Translations under genes and position numbers: made by a program | The notes under the pieces: model-generated | What the model saw: only the letters and a program-made list of their open reading frames with translations | Database searches by the model: none | Told to the model about the DNA's origin: nothing | Assembly (NCBI GenBank): GCA_020631235.1 | Contig: JAHDHQ010000028.1 | Coordinates: forward strand, 1-51,086 | DNA: 51,086 nucleotides | Origin: Saprospiraceae bacterium | GTDB lineage: Bacteria > Bacteroidota > Bacteroidia > Chitinophagales > Saprospiraceae | Direction: 5' to 3' | Part shown: positions 1 through 8,577 of the stretch, piece after piece | Position numbering within the stretch: the first letter of the stretch is position 1 | Layout of the letters: the number at the start of each line of letters is the position of its first letter

Positions 1-47
<47 letters not shown>

Positions 48-198
48 ATATATTTTTACGGTCTAAGACCGCGATGTTAATTTCTTTCAAATCACTGATT
101 AAACTCAGTTTAATTCCGTGCTTCCTTAAGAACGGATTGCAAATATAGAAGTATTTTCTAAATTACAACGAATATGACTATATAACTGTAAATAAAAA

Positions 199-2298
199 TT
201 AATAGTTCCCTGCATAACGCCTTAAAAACCATTCTACAAACAACATTAAAAGAATAGGGATCATTAGCCACCAAAAATTTAATATTGATTGCTTGTCTTT
301 TTCTGTATAAATAACCGGTTTTACTTGCTTGCTTGATTTAATCTTTGCTGCTAAAGATGATAACTCTTCAGGAGCTAAGAGCTCTCCATTAAACTTAGCA
401 CTTAACTCATACAACAAACTATGGTTAGCAGTTAGATTATAAGATTCTTTTTGGATAGATTTAATCGTGAACGAACCCTTATCTGTCAGCGATTTTCCGT
501 TATAGGTAGTACTCGCTTCGAAATTATAACTTCCTTCCGGTAATGACCCCGCATCTAAAACATAATAGTCGTTAAATTTAGAAAACTGAAAATCGTATTG
601 TTGACCTTTCTTATTAGTTATATTAATGGATACATCCGCGTCATTAACAGCTTGATACAATTCGTTGTACAACTGGGCATCAAACAATATGGTTTCGCCT
701 ACTTTTAAGTCTGACTCATTTAAATTGACTCTAAATTGGCGTTTATCTTCTTTGATCGAAGTATACTGAACAATCTTTTGAAACAATTCATCAAAACCTT
801 CGTGGTTCTCGTTGTTTAAAAAATCAAACAGCCGCCATTTCCAAATACCTTCACCAAGCAAGACTGCCTTTCTAACATTATTACGTTCATTAAAAACAAT
901 TAATGGGTAATTGGTTTCGATCGAACTGACTGTTTGTCTAGCTAAAATTTTAGAATCCGAAGCGACATTAAATTCGCCAAATGGAGATTGGATAGGAGGG
1001 AAGCTTGAGCTTAATTGTTTTACCTTATCGCTCAACTTAAATGCATTAAATCCAGCGTTTAATTTAGGCTCAACCACATTCATCGATTGATTAAAACCAG
1101 ATACACTCACGCCTTGATCTAAAGCATTAAAGCTGGAATAATTCGCATGAGAACCCAAAATAAATAATCGAGGCGTTCTTTGCGTGTTTAATACATTGAG
1201 CTCCTCTTTAATATCCCAGTTGGCACTCGGCAAATTGTGAAAAATAACCAAATTGGCTTTGTTCGTAGCTATAGGTTTATCTTTAGCATAATGAATGCTT
1301 AGTTCGTAGTTTTTATTTTGTTCTAAACTTTGCTTTATAGCCGAAAGATCGGGATGTGGTGATTCTGCTAACAATAATACTTTCTGTCTTGCATCGATAA
1401 CATCAATGTATATATTCCGATCATTATTCTTTCTGCTGAGTTCATCAGACAGTCCACTCAACTTGACCGTGTATTTTACATTACCAGAACGGCTAGGTTT
1501 TACAGTATAAGTTTGTGATTTGAAGTATGGATCTGATGAGATGTTCAGTCTAGTTTCTTCGATGAGCTTTTGTTGGTCCCCAATAGTCTCATATAATTTT
1601 AAGCTCGTTTGTTCTCCACGACTATTAAATGCTTGAACATCGACTTGAATTTCGGTCTCGTCACCTAGATAAGCTACTTTATTAAACAACACATTTTTGA
1701 CCAATAAATCGCGCTTTATCGTTGTGTCTCCTAGAGCTACAGTGTACAGAGGAGCATTAAAACTTACATTTTCATAAATGGGATTTCTACCTTCGTTAAA
1801 TATCCCATCTGTTGACATAATTACGGCTCCAATATTTTTATCAGCATATTGCTCATCTATATATTTAAGCGCAGCACTGATGTTTGTCGATTGATCCAAG
1901 ATTGAGTCTTGCTCTACATGAATTTCGGTTCCAAATCCAAACCGTTCGACTTTATACGCTTCACCCAATTGTGTTTGAAGTTCATCAATTTGCTTATTGA
2001 TCGCCTTTACTGCCTCCGAACCTACGGCTTCATTTAAGGAAGCAGACTGATCTTGAGCTATTACAATGATGGCTTCTTCTGAGCGTTCTAGTAGCCTTAA
2101 AACAACAGGTCCGAGTAAAAGGAAAGCAATACTAGCTACGCCTAATGTCCTTAGAATAAACATCAAAGTTTTTGACCAGGTGGGTACTTCACTCCATTGC
2201 TTATTCCTACCATACAGCACAAACGAAACCACTAAGCCCAGCAAAAGACATAGTATAATAAAATAAGGAGGATAGTCTAACTTAATGCTCTCTAACAC
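199..2298 (-). CDS. Membrane-anchored VWA-like protein with GATase-like middle region
   Basis: A 699-residue membrane protein of a conserved Bacteroidota type whose exact role I do not know. Two transmembrane helices lie at about residues 12-30 and 44-68 and a third near the C-terminus (about 675-692). Behind the second helix is a von Willebrand A-like region with a plausible metal-ion site: D83-x-S85-x-S87, T138 and D164. About residues 300-520 look like the non-catalytic class I glutamine-amidotransferase-like fold found in this family, and residues 530-640 look like a beta-sandwich. The family resembles BatA-like surface-facing membrane proteins. It stands alone: the next gene is divergent and the other side is a tRNA. 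Function inferred only as protein-protein or ligand binding at the cytoplasmic membrane. Confidence 0.8.
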   Translation of the reverse strand: MLESIKLDYPPYFIILCLLLGLVVSFVLYGRNKQWSEVPTWSKTLMFILRTLGVASIAFLLLGPVVLRLLERSEEAIIVIAQDQSASLNEAVGSEAVKAINKQIDELQTQLGEAYKVERFGFGTEIHVEQDSILDQSTNISAALKYIDEQYADKNIGAVIMSTDGIFNEGRNPIYENVSFNAPLYTVALGDTTIKRDLLVKNVLFNKVAYLGDETEIQVDVQAFNSRGEQTSLKLYETIGDQQKLIEETRLNISSDPYFKSQTYTVKPSRSGNVKYTVKLSGLSDELSRKNNDRNIYIDVIDARQKVLLLAESPHPDLSAIKQSLEQNKNYELSIHYAKDKPIATNKANLVIFHNLPSANWDIKEELNVLNTQRTPRLFILGSHANYSSFNALDQGVSVSGFNQSMNVVEPKLNAGFNAFKLSDKVKQLSSSFPPIQSPFGEFNVASDSKILARQTVSSIETNYPLIVFNERNNVRKAVLLGEGIWKWRLFDFLNNENHEGFDELFQKIVQYTSIKEDKRQFRVNLNESDLKVGETILFDAQLYNELYQAVNDADVSINITNKKGQQYDFQFSKFNDYYVLDAGSLPEGSYNFEASTTYNGKSLTDKGSFTIKSIQKESYNLTANHSLLYELSAKFNGELLAPEELSSLAAKIKSSKQVKPVIYTEKDKQSILNFWWLMIPILLMLFVEWFLRRYAGNY

Positions 2299-2482
2299 CT
2301 TCTATACATTTAACTGCAAATATTAAAAATTTAATAATATCAAACGACTATGAATATTTTTTATCAGCTTTGCGTTTGTTATTATGTTCTGTCTTTGGAC
2401 GTACATTAGCGATTTAGGTCAGCATTTTATGCACTTTAAGACTGAACTTGACGTTACATTTTCTATAATATAAAGATTATCA

Positions 2483-3763
2483 ATGTTTGCTAAACGAGTT
2501 ATTCCCTTTTTAAGTTGCATCTTCTTAGCGACTTTTCTCCATGCTTCATACATTTTATTGCCGATGGCGCATGATGAACAAAAAGATCATTTGAAAGCAT
2601 ATGGCATAACTTATTGGGTGTTAACCCATGATGTCGAAGCTTATTGGTTGCTAAATTACGATGGTGGTTCTTTTGCATTTGAACATTCTCCGGCTTTTGA
2701 GAAGGAATGTAAAACAAGAGGAGTTAGCTATAAAGTTATAGGCAATTCAGCCTTTGCAGAAATAAGACGGAAAATCTCAAATCCTGAAGTAAACCAAGAG
2801 GTGATGAAACTGGAAAAAGCACCGAAGATTGCTGTTTACACTCCTGATTTTAACGCTAGGGGAGAAAAAATACAACCCTGGGATGACGCGGTGACCATGG
2901 TGTTAACCTATGCAGAGATTCCATACGAGACCATTTATGATCGAGAAGTTCTGGAAGATAAATTGGCTGAGTATGACTGGTTACATTTGCATCATGAGGA
3001 TTTTACTGGGCAATACGGTAAATTTTATAGAGGTTACCATACACAAGCATGGTATAAGCTCAATCAACAAAAAATGGAAGACTTGGCCACGAGTTTAGGC
3101 TTTGCGAAAGTGTCGATGTTAAAGCTGGCAGTAGTAAAAAAGATTAGAGAGTATGTAGAAGGAGGAGGTTTTATGTTTGCTATGTGCTCAGCCACTGACA
3201 CCTATGATATAGCTCTAGCAGCCGAAGGAACAGATATTTGTGCGGACATATTTGACCATGACCCTATGGACCCAATCAATGAAAGCACCTTAGACTACTC
3301 TAAAACTTTCGCCTTTAAAGATTTTAAATTGATAGAAAATCCTTTAGAATATGAGTACTCTAGTATCGACCATAGAAAAAGGAAGGTGACTCCAGAATCA
3401 GACTACTTTACACTTTTTGATTTTAGCGCAAAATGGGACCCCGTGCCGACTATGCTAACACAAAACCATACAAGAACTGTCAAAGGGTTTATGGGACAAA
3501 CAACCGCATATCATAAAAACCATATTAAATCAGATGTTTTAGTTTTAGGGGAAAACAAGGCGGTACAAGAGGCTAGATATATACACGGATCACATGGTTA
3601 TGGAACTTGGAGCTTTTTTGGAGGACACGACCCTGAGGATTATAAACATTTTGTTGGGGATCCTGAAACAGATTTAAGCTTACATCCTAACTCGCCAGGA
3701 TATCGACTTATTTTAAATAATATATTATTTCCAGCAGCCGAGAAGAAAAAGAGAAAGACATAA
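2483..3763 (+). CDS. Exported conserved protein, family labelled 'asparagine synthetase B'
   Basis: A 426-residue protein with an N-terminal signal peptide (about residues 1-21), so probably periplasmic or exported. Close relatives in Bacteroidota databases carry the name asparagine synthetase B, but the sequence shows neither an N-terminal nucleophile Cys2 glutaminase nor an ATP-pyrophosphatase SGGxDS motif. Instead, residues about 115-245 have the rhythm of a class I GATase/ThuA-like fold, with a possible nucleophile elbow around C235 (FAMCSATDT) and a late conserved GGHDPEDY segment. Asparagine synthesis is therefore unlikely. The gene is monocistronic and followed by a strong bidirectional terminator. 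Family membership is firm, function unknown. Confidence 0.8.
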   Translation: MFAKRVIPFLSCIFLATFLHASYILLPMAHDEQKDHLKAYGITYWVLTHDVEAYWLLNYDGGSFAFEHSPAFEKECKTRGVSYKVIGNSAFAEIRRKISNPEVNQEVMKLEKAPKIAVYTPDFNARGEKIQPWDDAVTMVLTYAEIPYETIYDREVLEDKLAEYDWLHLHHEDFTGQYGKFYRGYHTQAWYKLNQQKMEDLATSLGFAKVSMLKLAVVKKIREYVEGGGFMFAMCSATDTYDIALAAEGTDICADIFDHDPMDPINESTLDYSKTFAFKDFKLIENPLEYEYSSIDHRKRKVTPESDYFTLFDFSAKWDPVPTMLTQNHTRTVKGFMGQTTAYHKNHIKSDVLVLGENKAVQEARYIHGSHGYGTWSFFGGHDPEDYKHFVGDPETDLSLHPNSPGYRLILNNILFPAAEKKKRKT

Positions 3764-3775
3764 AAAGTACTAAAC

Positions 3776-3814
3776 AAAAAAGGACTCATTAATCAAATAA
3801 TGAGTCCTTTTTTT
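3776..3814. terminator. Bidirectional rho-independent terminator
   Basis: A perfect 11-bp stem (3781-3791 with 3798-3808) has a 6-base loop, an A-run on the left and a T-run on the right. It can end transcription of the exported protein on the plus strand and of the convergent M43 metallopeptidase on the minus strand. Confidence 0.9.
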
Positions 3815-3832
3815 ATTAACTGATATGCGTTT

Positions 3833-6800
3833 TTATCGCTTAATAAATTTCAAAGTGGCTAATCCTTCATTATTGGATAAGACTACGTAATACAGACCAG
3901 CTGCGTAATGGTCAATATCTATCTTCGAAGAAGTATGGCTTCCAGCAGGAACGTTCATCGTTTGATTCCACAAGAGCTTTCCTTCAATACTAAAAACGTG
4001 CATTTGTAAAGTTTGCTCAACATTGCTTTCTAAATGCACTTTAATCTCATCTTCAGCAGGATTTGGATAAAGTCCAAAATGTTGAAGGCTTTCAAAGCTA
4101 TCACCAACATTGGACAATATAGGCATGTCTATGATAAATGATTGTAAACAGCCATTAGCATCCATGACCTGCACTTCGATTTGTTGAGAAGATACTCCAT
4201 AGAAATAAGGTGATTCTTGGAATTCACCAAAGTCTAGTGCATAACTATAAGGAGGTGTGCCTCCTATGGCCTCAATCTTCAAATCCCCAGATTCACCGTC
4301 AGAAGAAAGACTGATAATAATAGCAGATGTGTCTACCGGTTCTGGTTCACTAACCATAAAGGTAGTAGAGCTCATACAGGCAGAGGCATCCTCTATTTCT
4401 AAGGTATATTCGCCCGCAGGCAAGTTGTTTATGTCCACATCAGACATCCCATTAATGGTATACATGTAAGGATCAGTCCCACCACTTATTTCGAAAGTTA
4501 CTGTACCATCAGTATCTCCAAAACAAGTAACGGGAGTAGTTTCGAGATTCGAACTAGCCAATGCTTCTGGTTCTGCCACTATATAGCTAGATTCCGTTTC
4601 ACAACCTAATTCATCGACTATAGTAATGGTATAAGTATCAGCAGGTAAATTTTCGAATAAACCAGCATCATTACTTTCGGATCCCAATTGATAACTTAAA
4701 TTTCCGTTTCCTCCCACACCTGTGATTTGTATAGAGCCATTTGATTCACCATTACAGACGACATCCATGACCTCTTCAAAAGTGATATCAATAGCTGAAG
4801 GCGAATTGAGTTCGATGGTTTCACTCATTATACTACAATCATTTTCGTCAGTCACTTCGATGGTGTATTCACCGCCACCGAGATTGCTAAAGCTGCCGGA
4901 TGATTGAGGATCTCCTCCATTGAGCGTATAAACTAATGATCCTGTGCCACCTGATGCTGTAATATTTATTGCACCATCATCGATACCAGCACAAGTGGGT
5001 TGTTCAATGTTGCCAACCGTCAAATTGATGGCAGCAACTTCTTCAATAGTTGCTTGGATGCTAATCTCACATCCATTATCATCCACAGCAATAATTTCGT
5101 AAGATCCTGGCATTAGACCACTAAAATCACCTGATGTATTGCTTTCTGATCCTAATGTGTAATTAAAGCTGCCGGTTCCTCCCGTTGCGATTACACTTAC
5201 TGCACCATCCATTGACTCAGCACAAGTAGGATGCGCTATGCTTTCTGTATTTATTTGTAGTTGAGTTGGATTATTTAGAGTGACGGCTTGCGAAATTTCA
5301 CAGCCGTTTTCGTCTTCTATTTTAACTAAAAATGTGCCTGGACCCATATCATTAAATATGCCATCCGTATTACTATTATTACCAATGCTATAACTTAAAA
5401 TCCCTGTACCTCCGCCTGCATTAATGACAAAAGAACCATTGGTGTCACCATTGCATAAAGGATTATTTTGAGATGCTATAGATGCATTTAAAGCCTCTGG
5501 TTCGGTAATGGTAAACTCTATTTCATCTTCACATTCTCCTCCATTACTAGCGTAAACAGTATAAGTACCTTCGCCTAAACCCGTAAAAAGCCCTGTAGTA
5601 TTCGATGCACCATTTAGCGTATAGGTGATATTAGCTACACCGCCAGTACTTAATAGTACTTCACCTTCCATCGCTCCAGCACAAAGGTTATTTTGCTGTT
5701 CTTCGATGGTCAAAATCAAATTAGATTGTTGGATGATGTCGAAAGTGTAACTTGCTTCACAGTTGTTTTCGTCTATCGCTGTGGCTGTGTAATTTCCTGC
5801 AGGTAAGTCCGTAAATGCACCATCCGTGTTAGTATCACCATTTAATGTATAGCTGATGGTTCCTTGGCCATTATCAAGATTTAACGCAATAGATCCTAAT
5901 GATCCGTCACAACCTCCATCCACAATTTGTATGGCTGTTAATTGTAAAGCTTCCGCTTCGCTAAGATTGGTTATTAAAGAAACTTCACAGCCGTTCGAGT
6001 CAATGGCGCTAATGATATAGTCTCCGGCAGCCAGATTAACAAACACAGAATCATTACTGTTTAATTGCCCATTTATATAATAATCTTCTTGGCCATTGCC
6101 TCCAAGAACATCTACTTGAATTTCTCCAGAATCTTCGCCAAAACAGCTAGGGCTAACTTCTAGCAAACTGATCATTTCCATGGAGTCAGGTTCAGGAATG
6201 CTAATCCAGGTTGTATCAGTACAATCATTAAAATCAGATAAAACAAGTTGGTAATCACCAGCGACTAGAGTATCATATACCGTCATCCATGTAGGCGCAA
6301 AAGTGTCAAATTGTAAAGTGTTATTGCCTACACCTCCGCTAGTGAAAAATTCGACTTCACCATCTTCCTCACCATAACAAGAAACAGGAGTAATATATAA
6401 TGAGTCGACAGATAAAGCATCTGGTTCATTAATTTCTATTTCTACTTCGGCGCTGCAAGCATTTACATCATACACCTGAATGGTATATTCTCCAGCACCC
6501 AGATTTTCAAAGGTAGGGCTGTTTTGGAAAGTTCCATTGTCTATTGTGTAGGAATATGTGCTGGATGCTCCGCCAGAAGCTATAATGGTGACAATTGCCG
6601 ATTCATCACCATGGCACTCGACGTCCTCTACATAAACAACATTGGTCAAAATAGCACTTGGCTCAGAAATAGAAACCGTTATACTGATGGATTCATTACT
6701 AGAATCAAAAACCGTGATAGTGTAGGTCCCACCAGGCAAAGACTCAAAATAACCTGTGCTGTTTGATAAGTTACCATAATCTATGAAGTATGTATATCCA

Positions 6801-7867
6801 CCTGTACCACCGCTAGCGATCACTGAGATAACTCCATCTTCATCACCACCACATTCTAAATCTTCGGTTAATACCAAGTCAAGAACTAAAGGCGTAGTAC
6901 TTATACCGCAAGCAAAATCGGCTGCATTTAATAATGAAGATCTTGAAGTATTGAGTATTGTATTCATATAATCGCTTTGATCCTCAGAAAAAGCAACCAT
7001 ACAATTATCATTTACATAGTCCATGTAATTCATAAACATATCACCTCCATTGCCGCAACTCGGGCTCGGGTGTGTGGGACAGCCAAAATTCGATCCACTT
7101 TGGGTGGGTGTATCAGTAAAGCCATCATCAGAACCACAACCACCATTCCCCCAAACATGAGGTAAACCTAAATAGTGACCTACTTCATGTGTAGTGGTTC
7201 GACCCAGATTGTAAGGCGGAGAATTGTATCCAGGTCCTCCGAATGTCCCTGTCCAGATAGCTACACCATCAAGTGTAGCATTCGGCAAACTAAATGTCGT
7301 AGGAACATAAGCATAACCAAGTGCGCCAATAGAAGGAGCTACCCACATGTTTAAATAGGTATTTCTATCCCATCCAGTTGCACTCTTTATAGAAAATTCA
7401 TTATTGTCAAAATTAGAATTGGTCCCATACCTAGTTACACCATCAGTCGGGTCGCCATTTTCATCAGTAGAAGCAAGGCAAAATAGAATGCTTGGATCTC
7501 CGGGACTGAAGCCTCCTGGTACATCTCCATAATCGTCATTAGAAGCCGTAAAATCTTCATTTAACACTTCGATCTGTGATTCTATTTGTTCTAATGATAA
7601 ATTTGAGCCTGTTCCTACAGCTTGGCCTGGTGGATGCACAATAATTACATGCACAGGAATCTCGATAAACATCATATGATTTTTTGTATCATATTGCTTC
7701 CTAAATTGCTTAATACTTTCGTTTATTTCATCAAAATATTCAGGATTGCTTGCATGATGTTCAGCCATCTTTTCATTAGAATAGCATCGGTGCAATTCTT
7801 GACTTAGTAGATTTGTGTGAGTAAATAGAAGAAGTAATATAATGAGCTGTGTACACGACTTAATCAT
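3833..7867 (-). CDS. Secreted M43 (pappalysin-like) metallopeptidase with SprB repeats and T9SS tail
   Basis: A 1344-residue secreted zinc metallopeptidase. Order: signal peptide (1-23); M43/PAPP-A catalytic domain to about residue 320, with zinc motif HEVGHYLGLPH at 227-237 and a Met-turn MNYMDY; about twelve SprB-type repeats of roughly 75 residues (about 327-1254), each with a Cys-x-G start, a YTL/YTI core, an LPAGxYT turn and a D-x-N-x-C end; and a type A T9SS sorting domain in the last 80 residues (YPNPAEDE start, KFIKR end). This predicts export by Sec, passage through T9SS and display or release at the surface. SprB repeats are known from gliding-motility adhesins, so the repeat stalk may be adhesive. 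A second M43 enzyme with a very similar core lies at 38064-39857. Confidence 0.93.
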   Translation of the reverse strand: MIKSCTQLIILLLLFTHTNLLSQELHRCYSNEKMAEHHASNPEYFDEINESIKQFRKQYDTKNHMMFIEIPVHVIIVHPPGQAVGTGSNLSLEQIESQIEVLNEDFTASNDDYGDVPGGFSPGDPSILFCLASTDENGDPTDGVTRYGTNSNFDNNEFSIKSATGWDRNTYLNMWVAPSIGALGYAYVPTTFSLPNATLDGVAIWTGTFGGPGYNSPPYNLGRTTTHEVGHYLGLPHVWGNGGCGSDDGFTDTPTQSGSNFGCPTHPSPSCGNGGDMFMNYMDYVNDNCMVAFSEDQSDYMNTILNTSRSSLLNAADFACGISTTPLVLDLVLTEDLECGGDEDGVISVIASGGTGGYTYFIDYGNLSNSTGYFESLPGGTYTITVFDSSNESISITVSISEPSAILTNVVYVEDVECHGDESAIVTIIASGGASSTYSYTIDNGTFQNSPTFENLGAGEYTIQVYDVNACSAEVEIEINEPDALSVDSLYITPVSCYGEEDGEVEFFTSGGVGNNTLQFDTFAPTWMTVYDTLVAGDYQLVLSDFNDCTDTTWISIPEPDSMEMISLLEVSPSCFGEDSGEIQVDVLGGNGQEDYYINGQLNSNDSVFVNLAAGDYIISAIDSNGCEVSLITNLSEAEALQLTAIQIVDGGCDGSLGSIALNLDNGQGTISYTLNGDTNTDGAFTDLPAGNYTATAIDENNCEASYTFDIIQQSNLILTIEEQQNNLCAGAMEGEVLLSTGGVANITYTLNGASNTTGLFTGLGEGTYTVYASNGGECEDEIEFTITEPEALNASIASQNNPLCNGDTNGSFVINAGGGTGILSYSIGNNSNTDGIFNDMGPGTFLVKIEDENGCEISQAVTLNNPTQLQINTESIAHPTCAESMDGAVSVIATGGTGSFNYTLGSESNTSGDFSGLMPGSYEIIAVDDNGCEISIQATIEEVAAINLTVGNIEQPTCAGIDDGAINITASGGTGSLVYTLNGGDPQSSGSFSNLGGGEYTIEVTDENDCSIMSETIELNSPSAIDITFEEVMDVVCNGESNGSIQITGVGGNGNLSYQLGSESNDAGLFENLPADTYTITIVDELGCETESSYIVAEPEALASSNLETTPVTCFGDTDGTVTFEISGGTDPYMYTINGMSDVDINNLPAGEYTLEIEDASACMSSTTFMVSEPEPVDTSAIIISLSSDGESGDLKIEAIGGTPPYSYALDFGEFQESPYFYGVSSQQIEVQVMDANGCLQSFIIDMPILSNVGDSFESLQHFGLYPNPAEDEIKVHLESNVEQTLQMHVFSIEGKLLWNQTMNVPAGSHTSSKIDIDHYAAGLYYVVLSNNEGLATLKFIKR
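4105..6885 (-). repeat. Twelve tandem SprB-type protein repeats
   Basis: Twelve in-frame modules of about 75 codons, diverged at the DNA level but with the same protein pattern: a Cys-Gly start, GGTG, a Y-T-L/I strand, N-L-P-A-G-x-Y-T, then D-x-N-G-C. The boundaries are approximate. The first and last modules are the most degenerate; module 12 lacks the initial Cys. Confidence 0.85.
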
Positions 7868-7965
7868 AAGTAAATAGTTCGGTAATTTAAAAACGTTATA
7901 ATTTAACTATTCGTTAAAGATAAATAATGAAAATTTATAATTTTTAAATATTCCTCTAGCGTTTA

Positions 7966-7973
7966 TATTTTTG
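7966..7973 (+). promoter_or_regulatory. Candidate -7 promoter element TATTTTTG
   Basis: Matches the Bacteroidota sigma-ABfr -7 consensus TAnnTTTG, 18 bases before the start codon at 7992. No convincing -33 TTTG is visible, so the call is tentative. Confidence 0.4.
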
Positions 7974-7991
7974 TCACGTAAATAATACATC

Positions 7992-8477
7992 ATGCAAAAG
8001 TTATTCATTCTTTTAAGTGTTTTCTTTTTTTCAATGTCGCTCTCTGCCCAGACAGCCGAAGAAAAAGAAGCTTACAAAAAACAGTATGAGTTTAATATCA
8101 AGCAATCAAGGATCGATGGCACATACATTCCTTCAGATTTAGACGATGCTATTCGAGAAATAAAGGATTTATCTCCAGCGGAAGGTTTAAGTGGGTTCGC
8201 TGGGATAGAAGACGAATGGGAAGCGGCCTCAAAAATTCATTTTGGACTAGGCAGGTGGATTGTTGTCAATTGGAATTTTTATGATGGTTCAAGGTTGTCG
8301 CACCTATTAAAAGAGCAAGGAATCTTGCACCCAGACGATATGGCAAAGTTTATTTTAATTTCCTTGCACAGAAACTTGAATAATAAAAATATAGAGCCCG
8401 AACCACTGATTGAAAAGCTAGCAGAGGAAAGAAAAAAAATGGCTGAGCACCTCATCGAAAAGAAAACAAAACTGTGA
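7992..8477 (+). CDS. Secreted DUF6794 family protein
   Basis: A 161-residue protein with a signal peptide ending near residue 19 (SLSAQ). The rest matches the pattern of the DUF6794 family as I remember it: an IPSDLDDAI segment, F-G-L-G-x-W-I, N-W-x-x-x-D-G-S-R-L, and HPDDMAKFIL followed by a conserved HRxLNNKxI. No catalytic motif is recognisable. The C-terminus is charged and helical. It is divergent from the large M43 peptidase and 100 bases upstream of topA; the gap before topA suggests separate transcription. Function unknown. Confidence 0.75.
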   Translation: MQKLFILLSVFFFSMSLSAQTAEEKEAYKKQYEFNIKQSRIDGTYIPSDLDDAIREIKDLSPAEGLSGFAGIEDEWEAASKIHFGLGRWIVVNWNFYDGSRLSHLLKEQGILHPDDMAKFILISLHRNLNNKNIEPEPLIEKLAEERKKMAEHLIEKKTKL

Positions 8478-8577
8478 GTTTCTAATATTTAACGCTTATG
8501 TATTACAGTTTTTTTCCATATTTGCATTTTGATATGATTTCGAGATTTACGAATTCGAAGCAAAACAAAAAGCAAAT

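Noticed and set aside
59-71. Palindrome CGGTCTAAGACCG upstream of the initiator tRNA
   Set aside because: Only 5-6 bp stem with a tiny loop and no T-run; no support for a terminator or operator beyond chance.
4105-6885. Regularly spaced repeats that could suggest a CRISPR array
   Set aside because: Spacing is about 225 bases, repeats are diverged at DNA level and keep one long reading frame; they are SprB protein modules.
8533-8545. Possible promoter CATATTTG-like sequence upstream of topA
   Set aside because: It mismatches the first base of the -7 consensus TAnnTTTG and has no -33 partner, so I did not list it as a feature.
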